DNA of 64,000 bases from Alentia gelatinosa (Eukaryota; Annelida; Polychaeta; Phyllodocida; Polynoidae): NCBI GenBank assembly GCA_950022655.1, contig OX465583.1, forward strand, positions 67,068,652 to 67,132,651, read 5' to 3'. How positions within the stretch are numbered: the stretch's first letter is position 1; each line of letters opens with the position of its first letter. The notes under the pieces were generated by a model. The model worked only from the letters and a program-made list of their open reading frames with translations, searched no databases and had not been told where the DNA came from. This document shows positions 43,538 to 54,515 of this stretch, piece by piece. The translations under genes were made by a program, and so were the position numbers.

Positions 43538-43734
43538 CGGGTATATAGTAAATATATAACGTCCAACCATGCTTGTACAATTCACAGAACTCGATGATAA
43601 TTTACAGTTTGTACGGAACTCGGCGTAAACGCCTCGTTCCGTACAAACCGTAAATTGTCATCTCGTTCTGTGAATTGTACAGCATGGTCAGGACGTTCTA
43701 TATAAGTACAGCATGGTCAGGACGTTCTATATAA
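43538..43734. mobile_element. Hairpin element family C, copy 3 with duplicated end
   Basis: Arms of about 75 bp: left 'ccaaccatgcttgtacaatt' + 'cacagaactcgatgataatt' + 'tacagtttgtacggaactcg', right the inverse. The right terminus 'gtacagcatggtcaggacgt' + 'tctatata' occurs twice in tandem (to 43703 and to 43734). Almost the whole element can fold into one hairpin. Confidence 0.88.
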
Positions 43735-43785
43735 TTACTCGTAGATGTGTTCACACACAGATTAGGAGGTGTAGAAGGAACTGAC

Positions 43786-43932
43786 CTCATTTCATCATGA
43801 TTGAGGAGGTTGGAGTACTGACTCGTGTAGGTGGGACCTGCATTATTGACAATAAGATCGAGGTCGTAGACCACCCGGTCGATAATCTGATCAGGATTAA
43901 TAAATCGATCGATGTCCTCAAAGACCTTCGCC
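43786..43932 (-). CDS. AGTPBP1: AGTPBP1 exon: IIDRVVYDLD
   Basis: 147 nt, acceptor TTTCTTGTAG|G, donor AG|GTCAGT (phase 2). It encodes AKVFEDIDRFINPDQIIDRV, then VYDLDLIVNNAGPTYTSQYS and NLLNHDEM. 'IIDRVVYDLD' is strongly conserved in CCP1 proteins just before the N-domain. The split Arg codons at both ends (AG|G and AG|A) match the neighbouring exons exactly. Confidence 0.96.
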
Positions 43933-45571
43933 CTACAAGAAAGAGTAACGTGCAAATTACCTCCAAACACATTCACAAAGTCAATGCGGAGTGGTTCTGG
44001 TACATAAACTGCATATATTCTGTTTTCAATGCATTTAATCCTATTTCATACATATAAAGTCATGACTACCTTCAAAGTAATGTTTGATTCAGCAATGTCC
44101 TTATCTAATAAAACGAAACAAAATAGGTGATAGAAATGTATGTTTCCTTCATTGTTTTCTACCAATAGTGAGAGTTATACCTGAATCATTCTCAAATACC
44201 TTAGCGATGTTAGCTTTCATGTCATGTTTGGCAATTTAAAAAAAAAAAATTTCATCAATAGTTAAAAAATATCTTGTACAAATATACATAGGTGCAAATG
44301 ACTAAGTAATCAGTTTATGGATCATATGTCACATTCAAGTATCTTTTAAAAAACAAAAATATAACATTAAGATCTACAAATACTATTTTAGGTTGTGTTA
44401 ATTTCACACAACACCAGTGATTGTGTCATAAAACGTGACAAATTTAAGAATCAAGAAAACCAATAAAATCGGGGGTGTTTATGAGTCCTTGTTAACTTTC
44501 TTCCGGATGGATACTATACCACCCATAGTATTTGTTACACAAAAAAAACAAGGGAAACAAATACTTGTGAAAATATCCAAACGTAAAACTCTGTATGGAA
44601 AATTAAGAAATACGGTTCTACCTCACTGCGCGAGAACCACCAGTTTATTCATATATACGCCATCACTTAAGTGCATGTATCGGCTGTATATTGACACGTT
44701 TAATCTTCTATACGTTAGCGTAGTGGCTATATTTACCGCAAAGCGTATATGAAGAGAAATATTGTGTGCGGGACATGTATACATGGGTTGTATACATTTT
44801 ACAAGTCTATAGATGAGGCGTATACACAACGGAAAATAGGACTACCTTGTGTATGCAAAATCATACCTATATACGCCGGGTGTATACATATATAAACTGA
44901 TGGTTTTCGTGCAGTGCCTTCCATGCATGATGAAGCTTGGCATGCACTTTTATTCATATGAAAATTCAACATATGATAACAGTATATTCAAATTGAGACA
45001 AAAAAATATAACCGATACACAATCTAATCTTCCGCTAGTCCATTATAACTGCTCTTATAATGGCTTTTGATTGTGGGCATGCCTGCTTCGCGAGCTGTAT
45101 TTTGAAATCATATAACACTGGCTTATAATTAAAGGGGGTTGGTTGGGGTTCAAGGTTAATGACAAATAATCATCATAATCTATAATAAGCACTTAAGTAA
45201 TGCTAGGTCATATTGCATGCACTCACACAGAGAGCGATTAAGTAACAACAAATTATACCTTTTTCTGCGTCTTTAGAATAAAAAGAAGTTATAAGCTTGC
45301 GTCAGCATTTGCGTTGTCTGGATTTTTGGTTACTCAGAATCTCTGAACAAATGCTCCAGTGTTCGATATCAAAAGCCCATGACTTTTGATATCCAATAGG
45401 AGATAAAGATCTGTTTTCACACAAAAAATGCAACTCAGTCCCTATCAGTACTTTGTTGCACTGGAAATGGCAAAAATAGGAAAATGTATGCCTATTGCTT
45501 CAGACTAAAATCAATATACATGAGTACAATTAATTAACAACTTATATTGTTTTCTTATCTAATCTCAGATT

Positions 45572-46558
45572 ATAGCAAGCGTTCCACCAAATACACCTTT
45601 AACAGGCAGCCAGGCTGGCCGGCCAACCCGGCTAGGAATGTGCAAAAACTGTATGAATTGTTCGAGCTCTTCCACCAACCCACCTAATTCCAGCCGGCTG
45701 ACGACACAAAGTACACATACACCGCCTGGTGAGCACCCAGCGACTGATTCCACTAAGCCGGGCGGTCAGCTGGCACCAGCAGGGCGATGAACACGCAAGG
45801 GTGATGTCAGTGCCATCTGGTGGACGTTGGCAGCATTGTCATGCTTCACCAGTTATTTGATAGGCAGTGCCTCATACACTCGTCCATACACTATGCCGCT
45901 CAGGCTGTGCAAAACCCGAGGATCAAAAGAAGGAGTCTGCCACCATGTTAGGAACACTGACAGGTCATCAAATATCTGCCAAATACTGCATATAATCAAA
46001 TGATAAAGGTATATAAAGAGAAGTGTTGATGTTATGAATATGTATAGCACACTCTAGTGCTAAAATTTTGCTCATAACTTTCGATAATGTCCAAACCGCC
46101 AGCCTCTGCTTGTGGGTTAGCCGCTACTGGGTATTACCAGTTCATGTTGAACGCGTCCACTGGGGTATAGGTCGGGAGCTGTTAACGTGGATGCCGGCAA
46201 AGATCGCAGCAGGGTCAGCTGGCTGGTCACACACTGCTTAATATCTATTCAAATAGATTTTGGCCGCCAATGCTTTGCAGACAGCATTGTACAATTTAGT
46301 GCTCATAACTGCCGGCTGGCTCAGTGGAGGAGCAGTGGCTTTCAGCCTTACGGCAGGCCAGTCACTAACGGCCTGCCGCCGGCCAACTGGTGGCAGTATA
46401 TTCTACCTGGAATGAGAACCCGGCACCGGTACCACCGGTGGCACCTTCCACGCTCTTCCACCAAGCAGATTATCGCCAGCGATGTGCTAAATCTGCCCAC
46501 AACGACCATACAGTTATCGGCTGTGGCTAGCGGTGGCCTGGTGGAACAGCCGCATAGT
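45572..46558. mobile_element. TIR element family I, copy (987 bp)
   Basis: Ends 'tagcaagcgttccaccaaat' and 'cctggtggaacagccgcata' are imperfect inverted repeats. The interior shares 'gccatctggtggacgttggc', 'ctcaggctgtgcaaaacccg' and 'gttgatgttatgaatatgta' with the other copies. Non-autonomous; a 145-codon frame within it shows no transposase motif. Confidence 0.75.
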
Positions 46559-47460
46559 GAGACATGGCAAGAGCAACTCTTACGTAAGCCAGATGCTACG
46601 TTGATAATAGCCTGTCACTTTTGAAACAGGTTGCTATAACTCCAAGTTATGACTGTTACCTGTGTAACAACGATGGAAACTGAGCATCACCGTGTTCTCA
46701 CTCTCCAGCACAGTACATTGTTGTAGTATTGTTCATCAAGCATTTTTCTTGATGGAAATCTGCTATATTTAGAAAAAAATATTCTTATTCGATCTAAAAA
46801 ATAAAGTCAAACTTTTTTTTTTATATAAAGAAGTAAAGGAATCCTGGATTACATGACTCTGCGAGATTGAAGTATCAGCAATGTCTGCTGTCAAACGTGG
46901 TGCAAACTAGAAGGAATTTTCTGATAAGAAGAAGCTTGTATGTGAAGACAGAAGAGTGGTTCATATAAAAAAGTGTTCATTGAACATGCCGGAGCCGCTT
47001 TGTTCATGCAACAACCGGGTGAAGTCAGCCTTGCAGCAGTGCCACACTGGAATCACCAACTCATAGATTTTCTTCTTTTTTATTCCGTTTTTCTTTCTCG
47101 CAATTTATTCTCGCAGTTTCACACATTTTATAATTCTACAGATCTGCCATCTAAATTGGTATGAGGAAGAACGCCCATGATGTAGGGCGATTTGTATATG
47201 TTTTTTCGACTGAATAAAAAAAAAAAAAAATTGTGAGTGAGTCGAATGGGATTTGACCAGCGTGACACTTTTTTTTTTAAATTTCTTGCGTTTTCTTTGA
47301 TACGGCCAAAGCATTATTAATAAAACACAAGCGGAGAGAGCCGTCAGTAGAAGCCCACCCAGATTACCATCAAAGAATTCAACTCACCGGACGCTTTGTG
47401 GTAGCGTGAGGGAAAGCAGGTTGGTTATTTTAACATTGGAGCCAGCTCTAAGTTATTAAA

Positions 47461-48101
47461 GTAGAGGAGCAAATGGCCTAAAAATAGGTCAGATTGACAC
47501 CCGAAAGTTTCCTGCATGAAATATGACCTCAGGAATCTGAATCTGATGCGTGTTTGTTCCAAAAAGTGTAGCATCATACCCGTTTTCATGGTAACAGAAG
47601 GAAAGCTAAATTTGATACTTACTAACATATAATACATACTTTGATAAGAAAAGGTGAATACATGCATTTTCTCTGTCAGTAAAATTCATTAGTCTTTGGC
47701 TAAAAGTGTACACTATGAAAATATGCCTTTTCAAATTTCTTGGAAGAATTGTTGCATTTCTCATGGTTATTAATGTTGAATAAAAAGAATAATTTTGTGA
47801 ATAACATGTTGCCATGTCATGCAGATTTGCTATACAAATGTCCAGTTAGTGTATCATTATCTGGCTGCTATGTTCATAGGAAAAAAACATGTTATGGTTG
47901 CCATGGGAACAATTCAATGACTTCACAAAATGGTGTTACCCATTAAAGCTGTGTGTTATTGCTAAATCTTTATTAATTTGGAACAAACGAGCGTCAGATT
48001 CAGATTCCTGAGGTCATAATTGACTAATATGGTAAGTTTCATGCAGGAGACTTTCGGGGGTCAATCTGTCCCATTTTTAGGCCATTTGCTCCTCTGCTAC
48101 T
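47461..48101. mobile_element. Foldback element with ~110-bp inverted ends
   Basis: Left arm 47461-47560 ('gtagaggagcaaatggccta' ... 'ctcaggaatctgaatctgat' ... 'tgtttgttcc') is inverted at 47980-48101 ('ggaacaaacgagcgtcagat' ... 'ttaggccatttgctcctctg'). The right arm carries a short extra insertion ('aattgactaatatgg'). The ~420-bp middle has no coding frame of note. Confidence 0.88.
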
Positions 48102-48375
48102 ACTCGATGTGACGAATTCGCAAGAACAGCCTCACTGTGCTACAGAGGCCAATGTCAAATAACATGCGTTTGTGGTCGCATGCCAGCAAATTGAGTAGAT
48201 TGTCAACTATGTTCTAGATCTAAATTTTTTTTTTTTTTTTGTGGTCAACTATGTTCTAGATCTAATTTCATCTTCATCATTCAGAAAATGATATCTGGAA
48301 GTCTGTCCTGTATACCCCAAGCCCCCTAATTCATTTCAGTACATAACCCTTTGAAATGGTCTAATGAGATCTGAA

Positions 48376-48981
48376 AGGTGTTTTTAAAACTAAGAACGAT
48401 ATTGGTTGAACGGTTATGCTTAGGACTAACCTCAGGCGATAGTGACCACGATCAGAGTGTCAGTCTGTTGTTTAAATGTGTCCCTCAGAATTCTGGACAT
48501 CTTTTGCAATTTTTGTTATTTACTTTTCTCCTACCCAAGTGGAAAACTTTTCACTGTGAAGGATTGAACCCACCTAGCAACACACTTTAAAATGTATAAT
48601 TTGTGACCTTTCAAAAAGACTGAAAATAAAGATATTTTCCTGATCGTCTTGTAAGATCGTCCTCCATAAAGACGGATCACTTGAGGCAACGAGAAAGCAA
48701 CAAACACCACGATAAGATCAATTCTTTTAAGTGCTGATTCCACCAGACCAGAGGATTTATCGGAAAGTTTCTTAAGTCCTTGGAATGTATCAAAGAATAT
48801 CTTATATGGTGTATTTTCTCACACGATAAATCGTATTTAATGAGCGTCCGATATTACCAGAAAGAAAATATGCGCTTTAACCGCCACCTATGCTTATACG
48901 ATTTTTTCCAATTTCCATTTCGGCAAGTTTCGGTTGCTCGGTGGAATCAGCATTTTATCGTTCTTAGTTTTAAAAACACCT
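48376..48981. mobile_element. Nested inverted-repeat structure with exact 25-bp ends
   Basis: The 25 bases at 48376-48400 (starting aggtgtttttaaaactaag) recur exactly inverted at 48957-48981 (ending tagttttaaaaacacct). Inside, 48724-48968 has TIRs 'taagtgctgattccaccag' and 'ggtggaatcagcatttta', resembling element family D at 24348 and 50184. No transposase is recognised. Confidence 0.8.
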
Positions 48982-49285
48982 CCCTGAATAGTTGTTCTAA
49001 AAAAATTTGTCCCATTATTGGTTGGGTCGAGAAGAGTTTCCTAAATCTACATTGAATCTTTATTCTACTCAGTCAGGTGACCACAAAAACATGATTTTTC
49101 TTGGCCTCATGAAGGACTCCTCCTGGACCCTGTTTTTCAGTCACGACAGTCGTTGGTAATGATTATATCTGAGATCGGCCAAGGAAAGTACGACAGTGTG
49201 GACGATATATCATGGCATGTGTCCTATAGACCCGGTCGCAGTGTAGCGTAGGAGATCCGTGCACTATCGGTCGTTGACAACGATC

Positions 49286-49595
49286 TTTATCCTACCCCTA
49301 ATATAAAATCCCATAGGCTTAACATTGGGTTTCCGTATGCCACGCTGACTGGCATTTACGGAGTTTTATATGCCACTAGTGGCATACAGCATTGTTATCA
49401 CATAATATTCCAAAATTGAGGAGATAGGGTAGGATAAAATCAAAACCTGATTTGTTTAAATCTTGGCCACCACATTCCATTCCTGAAGTGTTGGCCCCGG
49501 ACTTCACTCGGCTTCGCCTCATGAAGTCACTTTGCCAAACTCCAGTCGTGGAATACGGTGGACAAGATTAAACCTCATCCAGTTTTACGATAGTA
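49286..49595 (+). mobile_element. MITE family B, copy 3
   Basis: A 310-bp copy from 'tttatcctacccctaatata' to 'atccagttttacgatagta', closely matching 37378-37686 in the same orientation. Agreement of the two copies over their full length and divergence outside sets the element ends. It has no open frame. Confidence 0.88.
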
Positions 49596-50183
49596 TACAA
49601 TAATCGTAGGTTCTATATGTAGTGACCTGCCAGGTACAAAATTTAGCAGTCAGGAATGATTGATTTGAGACACTTCAATTTATTTATTTTTCTATTTAAG
49701 TAATTGAAACCATTTAACAGCAGAGAGTTCCCATATCCCCTTGACACGACCTGAAGATTTCATAACTTTCCGTTGAGTATTTCCTACATAAGACACGTTT
49801 AACTTTCTGAATGGGAATTGTTGTCATTTCCAAATATCAAGTGACCTTTGTCCCAACCCGCTCAAATAAAATTGAGTATTGCAATTACACGCCAGTTGCC
49901 TGAGTGTTGCAGTGCCAGAATTTTCCACATTTGCAGTTAAATGTTTCTCAGGATCAAATTAACCACAAGAAAATTATGAAATTCGGGATATAGGTATAGA
50001 TACAGATAAAGAACACTTCACGCCAAATATCTTTTTAATTTCAATAAGTTTTAGCATCTGAAAAAAAAGAGTTACAACCACCCCATTATACCAGTACGCA
50101 ATGTCGTTGGTTGCGACCATTTGGACGACAATTTCACCTATGATTCTTAACCATCCTCACTACTAAAGCACACTTTAAACCGG

Positions 50184-50526
50184 CTTAAAGTGTTGGTTCC
50201 ACCAACACGATGGATTTGCTGTGCTATTCTTTGGTATATCTTACAGTATCCCAATATGTCTAACCTCATTTGCGACACATTGCACATGATGGTTTTTGTA
50301 TTTTCTTTTGCGGTGATGTTTGTCTATTTTGGTGCTCCACTGCTGCGACAGCTCGTGATCTATTGCCGACATATCACCAGCACATTGCGATCTATCGCAG
50401 CAAGAGCACGGCAAAGGTGCTAAAACAAACTGATGGTACCCAGCAAAACTGCACGAGTTTTAGCAAGACAACTAAATCGTGACAATTCTTGCTATATCTT
50501 GTGTGTTGGTGGAACCAGCACCTAAG
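50184..50526 (+). mobile_element. TIR element family D, copy 2
   Basis: Ends 'cttaaagtgttggttccacc' + 'aacac' and 'gtgttggtggaaccagcacc' + 'taag' are inverted repeats. The interior is the reverse complement of the 24348 copy. It lies 135 bp from the AGTPBP1 exon at 50661, inside the downstream intron. Confidence 0.85.
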
Positions 50527-50660
50527 TATCACAGCCACAGCTCGTTGCCTGATAATGTAATGTCTATAGGACACAACACTTCCAAACAGTCGCTATTAAC
50601 GACCGTCGTGATTATAAAACAGGGCCCTGCTGGATGCTGCCCATTACTCAAGGCACTCAC

Positions 50661-51493
50661 CTCTGGACTCCAAACTTCTTGTCATGAAGGGGTTCCCGGT
50701 AGGGGGGTGGCAGGTGGCCGTACATATCCGGGTAGGCCACCTTGTTGTAGCGGCCTACGCTCACCGTCTGGGCGGCGATCTCCAGGTACACCTCAGGACT
50801 TACGTAACCCCGCTCGTCCTCCTCCTCGCTGCCCCCGGCCTCCTCCCCCAGCCCGGCCGGCGCGGGCAGCGGGTCAGACCGGAACCACTCGTCCGTCTTG
50901 CCCGCGGGAGCTCGCTGCGGGCGGGCCCGGGACTCGGAGTGGGAGGTGGCTGTGAGGCCTCCCCCGGCTGCCGTGTGTCCCCCAGCTGCCAGGCTCCCCG
51001 TACCTGTCCCCGGGCCCGCTGCCCGCAGTCCCCGGCTCTTTGACCGCAGCGAGGCGGATGAGGCCGGAGACGACGACGACTTGCTGGATGTGATATGCTC
51101 CAGGGAGAAGATACTAGACCCCGTCTTGAGGTTGACGGCACTGGGCGCCTGGTTGCTGCTGTCCATGGAGCTATCACTGCTCACCTCGCTGCTGAGCATG
51201 CTTTTTAACCGGGCTCGGGAGGCCGAGCGGGATGTGGTCAGGTCCGTGTCCGAGTTAAGCCCCAGGTTTAGACTGTCCATGGCGTCGCGGAGTGACCCCA
51301 GCCCTGGGTTCTCCGTCAGGTTGGGCACACTGTGGCGTGGTGGAAGACCCCGTTTAGAGCCAACGTACAGTGTGGAGGCTGACTGACTCGTCCGGAGACC
51401 AGTCTGACGCTGTCGGCTCTGGTCGGAGCCCGTCGGGATGATGATCGGGCGACTGTCCTGCGGCATCGGCATCTCGTTGTTCTCCAAGATAGC
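50661..51493 (-). CDS. AGTPBP1: AGTPBP1 large exon: Ser-rich linker and start of CCP core
   Basis: 833 nt, acceptor GATCATTCCAG|G, donor AG|GTGAGT (phase 2). It begins AILENNEMPMPQDSRPIIIP, continues as a long Ser/Ala/Gly-rich, probably disordered linker, then EEDERGYVSPEVYLEIAAQT and ends KVAYPDMYGHLPPPYREPLH + DKKFGVQR. The last 45 residues are a highly conserved CCP1 block (VAYP...GH.PPP..EP....FGVQR). 'RPIIIPTG' resembles the short conserved segment after the LFPEL motif. The exon is strongly GC-rich. Frames in other phases across it are shadows. Confidence 0.96.
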
Positions 51494-51581
51494 CTGGAAT
51501 GATCATTTATAAGGGTATCAGTTGGGGTCATTGAAAAAAGCAAATGATATTTTTCATGTGGAATTTACTGCCTCAGAGAGA

Positions 51582-51686
51582 CTAAAGCGGGTGATCCACC
51601 AAACAGGCGCTCAGCAGGTGGGTCTTTACCCTCCAGCTGATGTCACTCGCCAGTGCCAGCCTGATCCAAAATTTGTTGTTTATACG

Positions 51687-51746
<60 letters not shown>

Positions 51747-52581
51747 TATTGTCAAAATTGTAGCCTATACAAGACTACAAATAACGGTATAGTATGAAAC
51801 TTATTGACGGAAACGGGAAAGTGGTAGACCGCGTATGACTGTATGCGAACGGACCCAATTAAAAAAAAAAATCAAAAATCCACCAAATCCTCTATTTCTG
51901 GCCGCACCAACAACCACAAGACATACACAAGGCGGTAGGTGATCAACACGCATGGGCGATACTACTTGTAAGAGTGTCGCCGTCTGGTGGGCATCGGCCA
52001 CACTAACACGCAAGCCGAGTTCTCTGTTCATCCGCTAGGCAGTGTGTGCTTCTCCCCACAATACTTCACTCCGGCAGCGCAAAAACTAGTAACTGAGTGG
52101 AGCAGTGCCGCCAAGTTGGGATTTGCTGAATTCTGCATTAGACTGAACAATAAAGCTACATAAAGATAAGACTTGATGTTATGAATGTGTATATCATGCT
52201 CTGGGGGCACCAAGAGTACCCAAACTTTCTAAATTTTCAGTCTCTGCTTGCAGGTAGCGCACCGCTAGTTCTATGTTGACTTTGTGTGTCGCAGTATACG
52301 CGAGTGAGCGCTCAAAGCAGCAGATCCTTGGAAAATTCACGGCACTGCCTGCTGGCCTGCTGGTCGAAACTAGAAATCAAATGAAACAGTATTCTGCTGG
52401 CGATGCTTTGTGGGAGCTATTTTACAATTTTGCGTTCATAACTGCCTGCTGGGTATACCTTGGTGGATCAGCCAATGCTGGCCATGAAGACCTATTTTGC
52501 TGATCCACCAAGCACATTATCCCCGCCAACGTGCACTTTGCGCCGGCAAATGTCACCGGCTTGGTGGATCATCCGCTTTAG
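51582..52581. mobile_element. TIR element family I, most complete copy (1.0 kb)
   Basis: Inverted ends CTAAAGCGGGTGATCCACC and GGTGGATCATCCGCTTTAG. It is inserted into another dispersed repeat: 'gtggaatttactgcctcaga' + 'gaga' lies immediately left, and the continuation 'aaaacatg...ttatttgtcatgga' lies right, as at 41610-41700 without the insert. An (AT)n tract is inside at 51689-51749. There is no transposase frame. Confidence 0.82.
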
Positions 52582-53030
52582 AAAACATGAAAAGAACACA
52601 TGGTTATTTGTCATGGAATAAGGCTGAGGGTCTGTAGGGAGGTTTGAACCACTGCATGCACAAGCCTCAATTTATACTCTCTTTGTTTTATACAAGAATG
52701 ATTTCATAAACTGGAAATGAAAACAAGGATTTCCATGGAAAAGTCCAATGCACCTTTACTGATTCGGGGTTGAACGATTAGTTGTCGGGAACTTGTCACA
52801 GACAAATTACGTAACCTGAGCAGGGGGTATTTCCAATGTTCCATTGTCGCGCACTGGATTTATCATCATCTTGATAACATCTCAGGGGGGGGGGGGGGGG
52901 GGGGCAGGGTTCACTAAGTGTTGGCTGACCCTTGCCTAGTTGCCCCACATTTACCGATTAGGGCTGACTCAAGTTTTACATTCAGTGCTAAGGTTTATTA
53001 TAAAAAAATATAAAAAAAATTATAAAAAAT

Positions 53031-53288
53031 TGAAAATGTATGGGGACTCAGTAAACCACTACTCATTGTATAAAACCTGTCAGATACCATAACTGTGGTA
53101 TACGGATTCAAACCTGTGGTATACGGCCTCAAAACCATGGTATACGGGGAAAATAGTCCCTTTGCGCTATAGAGCAAAGAAATAGTCCCTCTTGTTATGC
53201 CCTTTAATATGGCAATTACTGGGTTTAATTCATTCGAAAGGATGGATAATAAATGCAACAAACGATGATTTTGTGGACAGGCAGCTCT
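53031..53288. repeat. Dispersed repeat R1, copy 3 (right-truncated)
   Basis: Matches 1484-1745 and 1-190 from 'tgaaaatgta' through 'gatggataataaatgcaaca' to 'tggacaggcagctct'. It stops before the hairpin end and is directly followed by a different repeat ('tagggctgactctgttagga') that is related to about 10480. Confidence 0.8.
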
Positions 53289-53957
53289 TAGGGCTGACTC
53301 TGTTAGGATGCTTCGCCATTACTGTTCCTTTGTTGCTGACAAAGGTACATCAATGTTCTTAAATCGGTAGGTGTGCATTGGACATAGACGCAGTAGTTAG
53401 ACACACGAGAGGAGACATTGAGTAAAACAAGTTTTACATTCAGTGCTAAGGTGGACGACATGAACTGATGAACCATGTTTGATACAACCAACTGTTATTA
53501 GAGAACAAATAAATCAAATGCCTCAATAAATCAACTGACTGGACATCTACTAAGAGAAAACATGGTTACTGAACCCATAGGGTGTTCGTTCGAGATATTT
53601 TATATTACATAAAATATGTCCCAATGCCGGAGGTAGAGGGACGTATTCATATTGCAAAATGCCGGGAATGACATCCCTACAGCTCAGTCACTACGTTTTC
53701 TTATTATTATATATCCTAAAACACACGGGGGGAAAAAAACTGATTTAATCCACTTTATCCACGTCATCGATCCATAGCTCTTTAACTACGTCTCAGTGAG
53801 CCCGAACATTAATTATACAGCACCCCTAGCAGCAGGTAGTAGTATTTCATAGATGTTCGGCCATAGGTATATAATAATGCATATTCCTATATACCTATGA
53901 GCGAACAACCTATGATTACTTAACGCTGCTGGGGGTGGAATAACTTTTGTTTACTGC

Positions 53958-54043
53958 CCAGGTTGAAGTTACTGCCCAGGTTGACGTTTACTGCCCAGGT
54001 TGACGTTTACTGCCCAGGTTGACGTTTACTGCCCAGGTTGACG
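53958..54043. repeat. 20-bp tandem repeat
   Basis: Unit 'gttgacgtttactgcccag' occurs about five times. Its 'actgccca' core is also present, in inverted orientation, in the hairpin just downstream ('gggcagtaattt'). Confidence 0.85.
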
Positions 54044-54100
54044 TTCGGAGACATTCGGTTTTTATGGATATTAGCCGACAATTGAAGGTATATAGGAATA

Positions 54101-54243
54101 GGGAAACCACGTACCGGTGGAAATAAGTCAAAGTTACTCGGTAAAGCTTGGAAAAATTACTGCCCGCGGCTACGCCTTGGGCAGTAATTTTTCCAAGCCT
54201 TACCTCGTAACTTTGACTTATTCCCACCGGAACATAGTTTCCC
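54101..54243. repeat. Hairpin element with ~65-bp arms
   Basis: Left arm 'gggaaaccacgtaccggtgg' ... 'aagcttggaaaaattactgc' pairs with 'gcagtaatttttccaagcct' ... 'ccaccggaacatagtttccc' around a ~14-bp loop. No coding. Confidence 0.88.
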
Positions 54244-54413
54244 TCTAATACTTTCTGTGTCCATACTATTGAACTAATTTATGTCCTAAGCATAGATATA
54301 TGACTAATGAATAAAAAAGAGACATCTGATTATATATCAGGAAAGGATGACCTAAATTGATACCAAATTGAGAGGGGGTGTTGGTTCATCTCAATTAGAT
54401 AGAAATAACATAC

Positions 54414-54515
54414 GTCAAATTCGTGAAGTTCCGGGAAGAGTGATTTATACGTGGAGAGGTCCTCCCATGTCCGCTGGTAAGGTGAGCCGGCAGGCAGCTC
54501 TGTGTCCGTATCATC
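54414..54515 (-). CDS. AGTPBP1: AGTPBP1 exon: EDL..Y..LFPEL motif
   Basis: 102 nt, acceptor ATCTCTCTAG|G, donor GAC|GTATGT, phase 0 at both ends. It encodes DDTDTELPAGSPYQRTWEDL and STYKSLFPELHEFD. 'W-E-D-L-x-x-Y-K-x-L-F-P-E-L' is the conserved short segment in the linker between the armadillo-like region and the CCP core. The symmetric phase means the exon could be skipped without frameshift, but its conservation argues for constitutive use. Confidence 0.94.

Larger units (their letters stand above)
42460..43785 (-). other. AGTPBP1 intron with minisatellite and hairpins
   Basis: Contains a 32-bp minisatellite (42948-43112), two hairpin element family C copies (43230-43389, 43538-43734) and a direct repeat pair: about 70 bp ('cgtatata.a.taaatatgc', 'accgtttcg.catatgac') at about 42868-42935 and 43380-43445. 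No exon is seen. Confidence 0.65.
43933..50660 (-). other. AGTPBP1 large intron (6.7 kb)
   Basis: Besides listed elements (45572-46558, 47461-48101, 48376-48981, 49286-49595, 50184-50526) there is an inverted pair at about 44632-44667 and 44874-44911 ('accaccagtttattcatata' versus 'tatataaactgatggttttc'). Stretches of about 45000-45570 and 46560-47450 show no exon and no defined element. Many 60-145 codon frames in the intron have no recognisable domains; the 145-codon one at 46187 lies within a TIR element copy. Confidence 0.6.
51494..54413 (-). other. AGTPBP1 intron with nested transposon and R1 copy
   Basis: Holds the 1000-bp TIR element at 51582-52581, a run of about 18 G at 52886, dispersed repeat R1 (53031-53288), a short tandem repeat (53958-54043) and a hairpin (54101-54243). 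No further AGTPBP1 exon is required by phase between the exons at 54414 and 50661. Confidence 0.65.

Noticed and set aside
46187..46624. 145-codon plus-strand ORF as a transposase
   Set aside because: It mostly lies inside a TIR element copy but has no DDE/DDD-type motif, and the frame is not shared with the copies at 40552 or 51582.
50684..51386. Plus-strand and alternative minus-strand frames over the large exon
   Set aside because: Shadows of the GC-rich AGTPBP1 exon at 50661-51493; only one frame joins neighbouring exons and matches CCP1.
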